A stretch of 21,659 nt of DNA from an uncultured Peptococcaceae bacterium (GTDB lineage: Bacteria; Bacillota; Desulfotomaculia; Desulfotomaculales; Desulfallaceae). The stretch spans positions 1-21,659 of the forward strand of contig CAJYBN010000020.1 in NCBI GenBank assembly GCA_913064925.1. Reading direction: 5' to 3'. The position numbers and the translations under genes were made by a program. This document shows, piece after piece, positions 13,526 to 19,936 of this stretch. How positions within the stretch are numbered: the first letter of the stretch is position 1; each line of letters opens with the position of its first letter. A model generated the notes under the pieces. The model saw only the letters and a list, made by a program, of their open reading frames with translations, had not been told where the DNA came from and did not search any database.

Positions 13526-15343
13526 ATGGGCAACAGAAACATCGTTTTTGGCAACAGGCTGCTTATTTTTGTTTCCTTGCTGCTCATCCTGACCGTGCTT
13601 TTAACCGTTTACCTGATGAGCATCATCCGCAACAGCGAGCTTTCCCTGCTGGAACACCAAAAGGCCCGCCTCAACCAGGCCGCCTACTATTTCGACCAGC
13701 ACGTAGAGGGCAGTCTTCAGGAGTACCTGGTACGTAATAATATGAAAAACGCCGACAGGCAGGAACAGATACGCGTTCTGGGGCATTACGTCAACCGGGT
13801 AATCCGGGACGTGTGCCGGGAGTACCCGGAAGTGCACCTGGGCCTGTACTACAGCGACCTGGACGTTTTTTACGACGGCACCTCGCGTTTCGGGGAAAAC
13901 TATTCCCTGCGCCGCAAAAAGGCTTTCGACGCCGTGCTGCAGAGCAAGACGACGTTGACCCAGAACCTGGGGGAGGAAGAAGGCGGCGTGGTGGAGATTT
14001 ACAAGCCGTTTACCCGTAACGGGCGGGTGGAGGGCGTCATCAGGTCGGCCGAGTACCTGGGTGAAACCAGCTATTACGCCAAGCGGCGGGAAATTGAATA
14101 TACCGTGTACTCCATCATCACCATCGTTATCATTGCTGGTATATCAGGCGCGGTTTTGATCTTTCGCCAACTGGTCAACCAGGTTGAGAACATCAAAGAC
14201 GGGGTGAAACTGCTGGAAAAGGATCTCAGCAAAACCCTGCCGCCTGCGCCCGGCGAGCTGGGCGAGATAGTCAATGCCATCAACGGTTTCGCCCGAAAAA
14301 TCGCCGACCTGAACCTGTACAACGAAACCATGCTGGCCGCCATTGACGACGCCATACTGGTGGTGGATGTGCAGGGCCGGGTGATGATAGCCAATAATAT
14401 GGCTCGCCGGCTGATACACATGCCTGAGGACTGCTGGGGGCGGGATTACCGCGAGTTCCTGCCGGCAGGTTCCCCGCTGGGCGAACTGGTGCAAAAGACG
14501 CTGGAAGACAAAAAAAATTTTAAGGACCTGCAGATCTCCTGGGCCAGCCACAACCACCACGTGTTGCAGCTGCTGGTCAGCACCTTTACCCTGGTGGGCG
14601 CAGGGGACAGGTTCATCGGGGTGGTGCTGCTGTGCCGCGACATCACCGAGCGCGTGCGCCTGCGGGAAAAGGTGCAGCGCCAGGAGCGGCTGGCTTCCCT
14701 GGGCAAGCTGGTGACCGGAGTGGCCCACGAAATTAGGAACCCCCTTACCTCCATCAGCTGTTACATTCAACACTGGCAGGACCAGCACGCGCCCAGCCCC
14801 AGGGCGCTGGCCACTATCCACCGGGAAGTGGCGCGGCTGGACAATATTGTTAACCAGCTGCTGTATTTTGCCAAGCCGGCTGAAGCCAAATTTGTGCGTA
14901 AAGATATCAACGCGTTGATTGAAGACGTACTGGGGTTCTTTGGGGAAATAAACCAGGGGAAGTACAGCCTGATTAAAAACCTGGACCGGAAAATCCCCCT
15001 GGTATACATCGACCCCGAGCAAATCGAACGGGTGCTGGTTAACATACTGTTCAACGCCCTGCAGGCTATGCCGGAGGGAGGTACCATTACCGTTACCACC
15101 GGCTGCGAGGAGGACGCGGAGCAGGTATACGTTTCCATAGCCGACACGGGCTGCGGCATACCCCGGGAGCACCTGGCCCACCTGTTTGACCCGTTTTACT
15201 CCACCCGGCCCAAAGGCACAGGGTTGGGATTGGCCATAGCCCATGAAATCATCCAGGTGCACGGGGGGCACATCGAAGTGGAAAGCGAAGTGGGCAAGGG
15301 GACCAAGTTCACCTTTTACTTAAAAACCAGGGAGGATGTGTAG
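13526..15343 (+). CDS. Membrane sensor histidine kinase (AtoS/NtrB-like, PAS domain)
   Basis: A 605-residue kinase. It has one membrane helix at about residues 10-32, an extracytoplasmic sensor of ~160 residues resembling a Cache-type domain, a second helix near 192-212, then a PAS domain (about 270-380, LYNETMLAAIDDAILVVD) and the kinase core. The H-box VAHEIRNPLTS places the phospho-accepting histidine at 401. N-box NILFNALQAMP, G1 DTGCGIP and G2 GTGLGLAI are intact. The ATG 13526 has GGAG about 6 bases upstream. The regulator gene overlaps its end and is its obvious partner. The signal is unknown; the flanking TauE gene hints at an organosulfur or related anion. Confidence 0.92.
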   Translation: MGNRNIVFGNRLLIFVSLLLILTVLLTVYLMSIIRNSELSLLEHQKARLNQAAYYFDQHVEGSLQEYLVRNNMKNADRQEQIRVLGHYVNRVIRDVCREYPEVHLGLYYSDLDVFYDGTSRFGENYSLRRKKAFDAVLQSKTTLTQNLGEEEGGVVEIYKPFTRNGRVEGVIRSAEYLGETSYYAKRREIEYTVYSIITIVIIAGISGAVLIFRQLVNQVENIKDGVKLLEKDLSKTLPPAPGELGEIVNAINGFARKIADLNLYNETMLAAIDDAILVVDVQGRVMIANNMARRLIHMPEDCWGRDYREFLPAGSPLGELVQKTLEDKKNFKDLQISWASHNHHVLQLLVSTFTLVGAGDRFIGVVLLCRDITERVRLREKVQRQERLASLGKLVTGVAHEIRNPLTSISCYIQHWQDQHAPSPRALATIHREVARLDNIVNQLLYFAKPAEAKFVRKDINALIEDVLGFFGEINQGKYSLIKNLDRKIPLVYIDPEQIERVLVNILFNALQAMPEGGTITVTTGCEEDAEQVYVSIADTGCGIPREHLAHLFDPFYSTRPKGTGLGLAIAHEIIQVHGGHIEVESEVGKGTKFTFYLKTREDV

Positions 15344-15344
15344 C

Positions 15345-16706
15345 ATGCCTAAGCTGATACTGGTAGCAGATGACGAGCAGAGCGTGCAGGAAGCGCTGCG
15401 GGATATACTGGAGGATAACGGCTACCGGGTGGAATGCGCCTCGGACGGGCGGCAGGCGCTGGATATGATCGACCGCCTACAGCCGGACGCGGTACTGCTG
15501 GATATACGCATGCCGGAAATGGACGGCATCCAGGCGCTAGAAATTATCAACCAGCGCGGGCAAAACGTGCCGGTGATAGTGATCACTGCCTACGGGTCTA
15601 CGGAAACCACCATCGAGGCCATGCGGCTGGGCGCCTTCGACTACCTGATGAAGCCCCTGCAGGTCAAGGAACTCCTGGAGATAATCAAAAAGGCCGTGGA
15701 CGTCAAGGAAATGATGCATAATGCCCAGCGGTCGGAAAGCCGGGAAGAAACAATAAAAACAGACATCATGATTGGCCAGTCGCCGGCCATGCAGAAGATT
15801 TACAAGACCATCGGCCGGGTGGCCAACAGCAACGCCACGGTTTTAATCAGGGGGGAAAGCGGCACCGGCAAGGAGCTGGTAGCCCGGGCAATCCATTACA
15901 ACAGCGTGCGCAGGCATAAGAATTTCGTCAAAATAAACTGCGCTTCTATCCCGGAAAACTTGCTGGAAAGCGAATTATTCGGCCACGAGAAGGGGGCGTT
16001 TACCGGAGCGGTATCGTCCAAGCAGGGCAAGTTTGAACTAGCGCATCAGGGCACGATTTTTCTCGATGAAATCGGCGAGATGTCACTGTCCACCCAGGCC
16101 AAGCTGCTGCGCGTGCTGCAGGAGAGGGAATTTGAAAGGGTGGGCGGTACGGAAACCATCCGCGTGGACGTGCGCATCGTGGCGGCCACCAACAAGGACC
16201 TGGAGAAGTGCATTGATGAGGGCACCTTTCGGGAAGACCTGTATTACCGGATCAATGTGGTGGACATTGTCCTGCCGCCGCTGCGGGAACGCAAAGAAGA
16301 CATTCCCGCCCTGGTGGATCATATCATTAGGAACTGCTGTAACGAATACGGTAAGACCATCAACGGTTTCTCCCGGGAGGCCATGGTGCTGCTGGAGAAT
16401 TACGATTGGCCCGGCAACATCAGGGAACTAAAAAACGTCTGCGAACGGGCGGTGCTCATGTCCAGCGGGCCGCTCCTGACGGTGGAGGACCTGCCGCTCA
16501 GCCTGCGCAAGGGTAACCGGCGCATTGACTGGCTGGGGGAAATACAGGGCGAGTCCTTGAAGGAAATTGTTTCCGAGGTGGAGCGGGAAGTAATTCTCAA
16601 GGCTCTGGAGGAAAACAACTGGAACCGCTCGGCCACAGCCCAGGCGCTGAAAATAAACCGGAGTTCCCTGTATGCCAAAATGAAGGAACTGGGCATTATC
16701 GAGTGA
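15345..16706 (+). CDS. NtrC-family sigma-54-dependent response regulator
   Basis: A 453-residue regulator with three domains. The receiver domain (1-120) has the acidic pair Asp9-Asp10, phosphorylation site Asp53 (LLDIRMPE) and a YLMKPL segment. The AAA+ domain (~140-380) has Walker A GESGTGKE and the sigma-54 contact loop GAFTGA. The C-terminal Fis-type helix-turn-helix reads NNWNRSATAQALKINRSSLYAKMKELGI. The GAFTGA loop shows it acts with sigma-54 RNA polymerase. I chose ATG 15345 because GGGAGG lies 9 bases upstream; the in-frame ATG at 15336 abuts that site and overlaps the kinase stop. Two sigma-54 promoters flank this module and are its likely targets. Confidence 0.93.
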   Translation: MPKLILVADDEQSVQEALRDILEDNGYRVECASDGRQALDMIDRLQPDAVLLDIRMPEMDGIQALEIINQRGQNVPVIVITAYGSTETTIEAMRLGAFDYLMKPLQVKELLEIIKKAVDVKEMMHNAQRSESREETIKTDIMIGQSPAMQKIYKTIGRVANSNATVLIRGESGTGKELVARAIHYNSVRRHKNFVKINCASIPENLLESELFGHEKGAFTGAVSSKQGKFELAHQGTIFLDEIGEMSLSTQAKLLRVLQEREFERVGGTETIRVDVRIVAATNKDLEKCIDEGTFREDLYYRINVVDIVLPPLRERKEDIPALVDHIIRNCCNEYGKTINGFSREAMVLLENYDWPGNIRELKNVCERAVLMSSGPLLTVEDLPLSLRKGNRRIDWLGEIQGESLKEIVSEVEREVILKALEENNWNRSATAQALKINRSSLYAKMKELGIIE

Positions 16707-16718
16707 CGGAGGTGCTTT

Positions 16719-17207
16719 ATGCCTTACAGGCAAACCGTGGAGAACATAATGGTGCCGGTACACGATTTCCCCGTGGTGGAGGAAGACGACGTCGTTGCCG
16801 AGGCGGTGCGGGTTATGCGGCAGTTCTTCCACCAGCGGGACGGAACCTGGTACGGTTTTCAGGCGGCCCTGGTGCTGGATCGCAGGGAGCACTTGGTGGG
16901 CGTGCTGACTCTGCGCGGGCTGCTCCGGGCGTTTCAGCTGCAGGCCATACAGGACCACCTGCTGAAAAGCGACGCCACCGGACTGTTTTTTTTACGCAAG
17001 TTCAACGATAACCTGGAAATCGTGGTGCGGGATATCATGCGGCCCATCAATCTCATTACCGTATCCGTGGGGAGCAGTGTGTTCGAGGCGTTGCGCAAAA
17101 TGGTCAAGTATAAAATCAACCTGCTGCCGGTAATGGACGGGAGCAGGCTGGCGGGCATGGTGCGGACTATCGACGTTTTTTGGGTCATCGGCGAGCTGCT
17201 GGATTAA
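16719..17207 (+). CDS. CBS-pair protein (first of two tandem paralogues)
   Basis: A 162-residue protein consisting of two CBS motifs, at about residues 5-80 (VENIMVPVHDFPVVEEDDVVAEAV ... LVGVLTLRGLLRAF) and 100-160 (VRDIMRPINLITV ... INLLPVMDGSRLAGMVRTIDVF). CBS pairs generally bind adenine nucleotides or SAM and act as energy or metabolite sensors. There is no catalytic or DNA-binding domain. The ATG follows ACGGAGGTG, which overlaps the regulator stop, so it belongs to the kinase/regulator transcript. It may tune the two-component pathway; that is inferred from position only. Confidence 0.87.
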   Translation: MPYRQTVENIMVPVHDFPVVEEDDVVAEAVRVMRQFFHQRDGTWYGFQAALVLDRREHLVGVLTLRGLLRAFQLQAIQDHLLKSDATGLFFLRKFNDNLEIVVRDIMRPINLITVSVGSSVFEALRKMVKYKINLLPVMDGSRLAGMVRTIDVFWVIGELLD

Positions 17208-17220
17208 CGGGGGGATACGC

Positions 17221-17709
17221 GTGCAAAACAAAAAGGCGGCCGACATTATGGTGCCCATAGAGAGCTACGTGACCATCAGCGAGGAAGCCACCTTGTACGA
17301 GGCCATAAAGGCGCTGCAAAGCGCCATGCACAGCGAGGGAAGGGCCTGGCACGGCCACCGGAGCGTGCTGGTGCTGGGAGAAGACAACAGCTTGGTGGGC
17401 ATATTGACCATGCGCGGGTTGCTGCGGGCAGCGGGCTTGAAGGAGCTGGAAGAGGACCCGCAAATCAAGGCCGAGTCATGGGGATGGTATTACGTGAACC
17501 GGCTGCGGGAAGAAACCAAGGTCAGGGTACGGGACGTCATGCGCCCCCTGGAACTGTACACGGTTGACGCCGGAGCAACGGTACTGGATGTAGCGCTGGT
17601 TTTGTTGAAGCAGCAGGTCAATTCCCTGCCGGTGATGCACGAGGGTAAAGTGATCGGCATCGTGCGCACTCTGGACGTTTTTATGGTCATAGACGATTAT
17701 TTCTACTGA
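17221..17709 (+). CDS. CBS-pair protein (second of two tandem paralogues)
   Basis: A 162-residue CBS-pair protein, the same length as its upstream neighbour and clearly paralogous. Shared segments include IMVP near the start, LRGLLRA versus MRGLLRA, VRDIMRP versus VRDVMRP, and LLPVMDG...RTIDVF versus SLPVMHE...RTLDVF. A local duplication is likely; the pair may form a heterodimer. The start is GTG 17221 after ACGGGGGGATA, 13 bases past the previous stop. Its stop lies only 5 bases from the stop of the converging minus-strand gene, with no terminator between them. Confidence 0.87.
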   Translation: MQNKKAADIMVPIESYVTISEEATLYEAIKALQSAMHSEGRAWHGHRSVLVLGEDNSLVGILTMRGLLRAAGLKELEEDPQIKAESWGWYYVNRLREETKVRVRDVMRPLELYTVDAGATVLDVALVLLKQQVNSLPVMHEGKVIGIVRTLDVFMVIDDYFY

Positions 17710-17714
17710 TGCGG

Positions 17715-18347
17715 TCAACTGGTTTGCGGCAGGTACTGGCAGGTGACGTATATGAAATCGGCCAAGGTGTGGCTCAGCTGCCGGACAATTTCCGATGCCC
17801 CGTAATTGTCCAGGCGGAAGAATACTTTGAACCTGTACTTGCCGGTGGCTTCTATTGTTTGCCTTTCCCGTTCAATTGCCATGCCCAGCTGCTTTTCTAT
17901 GTTTTCCTTTTGGGCCAGGAGAGGAACGAATACATTGTTTTTGTTGCCGTCCATGACCAGTTCAATGGCTATCAAGTTCATGCCCCTGTACTTGCCCTTG
18001 CGGGGAGAGGTCTTGCAGATGCGGTAATAAATGTTGTCGTAAGGATGGACCTTTAGGCACCGGGAAGTTGTCTTCGCGCCCGGTACTTTGAAGGAAACGC
18101 AGTTAACCCGCAGGCCGCGGCGCTGTAAGATAATGGTGGCTTCGTTCACCACTTGGTCCAGCAAAACGCCCAGCTCCTGTTTTCTTACCTCGCGCGTTCC
18201 CCGGGCGGCAGCCCTGGAGGCCAATTTTTCTTTTAACCACTTTTCAAATTGATCCAGCGCCATACGGTTGCTGTCCCCGGGTGCTATTTGCTTGATAAAC
18301 CTTTCCTTTTGCTGCACAAAAACGGAAATAAATTCCTTGTCCGTCAT
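17715..18347 (-). CDS. Conserved-looking protein of unknown function (210 residues)
   Basis: I do not recognise the family. The protein is soluble and basic. It has a helical N-terminal third (MTDKEFISVFVQQKERFIKQ), a middle beta-rich part (VNCVSFKVPGAKTTSRCLKV) and a C-terminal GKYRFKVFFRLDNYG segment. There is no signal, membrane helix or clear catalytic motif. The ATG at 18347 follows a strong GGGGAGGGGG. It lies 46 bases after the 62-residue membrane protein gene, behind a sigma-54 promoter, and converges on the CBS/kinase operon. Context suggests it is part of the same response as the TauE operon. Confidence 0.7.
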   Translation of the reverse strand: MTDKEFISVFVQQKERFIKQIAPGDSNRMALDQFEKWLKEKLASRAAARGTREVRKQELGVLLDQVVNEATIILQRRGLRVNCVSFKVPGAKTTSRCLKVHPYDNIYYRICKTSPRKGKYRGMNLIAIELVMDGNKNNVFVPLLAQKENIEKQLGMAIERERQTIEATGKYRFKVFFRLDNYGASEIVRQLSHTLADFIYVTCQYLPQTS

Positions 18348-18393
18348 GGATTCCCCCTCCCCTGAAACGTTAAGCAGGAGAATACTTTCCAGG

Positions 18394-18582
18394 TTAAGTC
18401 AATATGAACCTCGCCAGGACCAGCAGCGGCGCGGTTACAAAGGCCACCGCGATAAAAATCCGGTTGGCATTGTCGTGCGGATTATGGTCCCGGGCCATTT
18501 CTACCTTGTGCAGTTCGGCCTCCAGCAAGGGTTGCTCCAGGTTGTCAACCATCCACTCGTACAACCTTTCACCAAAGCGCAC
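18394..18582 (-). CDS. Small C-terminally anchored membrane protein (62 residues)
   Basis: Unknown function. The N-terminal ~40 residues are charged and hydrophilic (MRFGERLYEWMVDNLEQPLL) and the last ~21 form a single membrane segment (RIFIAVAFVTAPLLVLARFIL). I use the GTG start at 18582, with GGGGG about 9 bases upstream; the nearby ATG at 18586-18588 is out of frame. It is the first gene after the minus-strand sigma-54 promoter. Like the TauE operon, this operon therefore opens with a small membrane protein, though the two small proteins do not look alike. Confidence 0.65.
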   Translation of the reverse strand: MRFGERLYEWMVDNLEQPLLEAELHKVEMARDHNPHDNANRIFIAVAFVTAPLLVLARFILT

Positions 18583-18654
18583 GTCATTTACCCCCTAATG
18601 GAAAACTTAAATTTGCTTTTCTTAGAACATTTTCACTTATAATGTAACTTAAGG

Positions 18655-18670
18655 TGCAAACTGTGTGCCA
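18655..18670 (-). promoter_or_regulatory. Sigma-54 (-24/-12) promoter of the 62-residue/210-residue gene pair
   Basis: On the minus strand the sequence TGGCACACAGTTTGCA fits TGGCAC-N5-TTGCW at every constrained position. Transcription should begin near 18644, about 60 bases before the GTG of the 62-residue gene. The stretch from 18660 to 18643 matches 17 of 18 bases of the other sigma-54 promoter's 11910-11927, well beyond the consensus. Shared control by the NtrC-type regulator encoded between the two is likely. Confidence 0.82.
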
Positions 18671-18879
18671 GGTGGATGCAGCCGCCCGGGGCGCTAAAAT
18701 AAAGGGTTTGCGCGCAGGCATCTGCCGCGCCGTTGACCATTATCGCATCACACCTGACGTAATTTTATACAACCGGGTTTGAGGTGCCGGATTACCCGTT
18801 TATTAAGACTTACAACGGTTTGGGCGGTTGTTGTAATAATAGTCAGAAAATTACTACTGTAACGGCAAGGGGCTTTTTT
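18671..18879. other. Intergenic region upstream of the minus-strand sigma-54 promoter
   Basis: No supported gene. It should hold activator sites for the sigma-54 promoter; one candidate is the imperfect dyad at 18712-18728 (minus strand GCGGCA-N6-CTGC-like), about 75 bases upstream of the predicted start. AT-rich patches lie near 18757-18775 and 18830-18860. I see no tRNA, repeat or terminator. Confidence 0.4.
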
Positions 18880-19137
18880 ATGGCCATTACCCATGTCCTT
18901 ATTTGCGGGGGAGGCGCCGGTTCCGCCATTATGCACCTGCTGGTTAAGCATGGTTACACCGTATCCGCCGGGGTGCTGAACGAAGGGGACATGGACTGGG
19001 AAACCGCCCGCGCAGCTGCGCTTTATTTTGTCTCCCGTTGGGCTGGGCGCCGTTTGCCTGGTACTTTATGTAGGGTGAAAGAAAATTTTCGTTACAGGAT
19101 AACAGCCGCGGCTCGTCGAACCTGTTACGCGGGGTGA
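18880..19137 (+). pseudogene. Orphan fragment of a siderophore/haem ABC ATPase C-terminal extension
   Basis: The frame encodes THVLICGGGAGSAIMHLL and VSAGVLNEGDMDWETARA. This resembles the C-terminal extension of some FecE/BtuD-like ABC transporter ATPases in Firmicutes (pattern HVICGGG...G..V.AGVLN.GD.DWE.A). No Walker A, signature or Walker B part exists upstream. After DWETARA the expected continuation is lost and the frame runs into unrelated residues up to the SRAP gene. It is most likely the remnant of a deleted ABC ATPase gene. A short stand-alone domain is possible, since an ATG and a weak AAGGGG precede it. The match is from memory of the family, not from a search. Confidence 0.5.
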
Positions 19138-19143
19138 ATGAAC

Positions 19144-19839
19144 ATGTGCGGGCGTTTTACCCTGACTGTTGATATAAGCGAACTGGCCGCCGCCTTTGGC
19201 GCGCAGGTGAAAAATTACCGCCACGCGCCGCGTTACAATATAGCGCCCGGCCAGGATATACCGGTTGTCACGCAGGGGCCGGGCGGCAGGGTGATAATTC
19301 CCATGCGGTGGGGGTTTATACCTCCTTGGACCGGGGATGAGCGCACGAGCTACAAAATGATCAATGCCCGCGCGGAAACGGTTGCCGGCAAGCCGGCCTA
19401 CAGGCAGTCCTTCCGGCACCGGCGCTGCCTGGTTCCCGCCGATGGTTTTTACGAGTGGAAGAAGGAGGGCAGGACCAAACGGCCGCTGCGCATTATTTTG
19501 CCGGGAGAAAAACTGTTCGCCTTCCCCGGCCTGTGGAGCGCCTGGCGGCCCGCCGGGGGAGGTGTGGTCCACACCTGCTGTATAATAACCACTGCGGCCA
19601 ATGAGTATCTTGAGGCCGTGCACCACAGGATGCCTGTCATCTTCACTGAAGAACAGGAGTACGCACTTTGGCTCTCTTCTGACGATACCTCGCTGCTGCA
19701 GGCATTGCTGCGGCCTTACGGAGGTGAAATGGTGGCCTATCCTGTTTCCTCCCGGGTAAACGCACCGGAAAACGATGATCCCCGGTTAATTGAGCGGGCC
19801 CGCGACCGGCTGTTTGCGGACAATGATTTGGTTGATTGA
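19144..19839 (+). CDS. yedK: SRAP-domain (HMCES/YedK-like) abasic-site DNA-protein crosslinking protein
   Basis: A 231-residue SOS-response-associated peptidase (SRAP) family protein. Family members crosslink through Cys2 to abasic sites in single-stranded DNA and protect them. The start must be ATG 19144, giving Met1-Cys2 (MCGRFTL), because the catalytic cysteine has to be exposed after Met removal; ATG 19138 would bury it. GGGGTG lies 8 bases upstream. Other motifs are RYNIAPGQ, NARAET with the active-site Asn, DGFYEWKK with the active-site Glu, and HHRMPVIF with the active-site His. I saw no LexA box near the start. It stands alone, converging with nadE. Confidence 0.93.
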   Translation: MCGRFTLTVDISELAAAFGAQVKNYRHAPRYNIAPGQDIPVVTQGPGGRVIIPMRWGFIPPWTGDERTSYKMINARAETVAGKPAYRQSFRHRRCLVPADGFYEWKKEGRTKRPLRIILPGEKLFAFPGLWSAWRPAGGGVVHTCCIITTAANEYLEAVHHRMPVIFTEEQEYALWLSSDDTSLLQALLRPYGGEMVAYPVSSRVNAPENDDPRLIERARDRLFADNDLVD

Positions 19840-19881
19840 AGATACGTTAAGGTGGAAGGCAGGGTCTGCCCCTGGCCGGGG

Positions 19882-19898
19882 AACCGGCTCGCCCGGTT
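19882..19898. other. Hairpin between converging yedK and nadE
   Basis: AACCGG (19882-19887) and CCGGTT (19893-19898) form a 6-bp hairpin with a five-base loop. The 97-base gap between the two converging genes also contains other G/C-rich pairings but no T-tract next to this stem on either strand. It could weakly end transcription in both directions. Confidence 0.25.
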
Positions 19899-19936
19899 GA
19901 ACGGCACGTTGGTTGCTCTAGATGACAAAAGGTTTT

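Noticed and set aside
18784..18879. N-terminal extension of the ABC-tail fragment back to 18784
   Set aside because: These residues show no resemblance to the ATPase linker and no ribosome binding site is evident.
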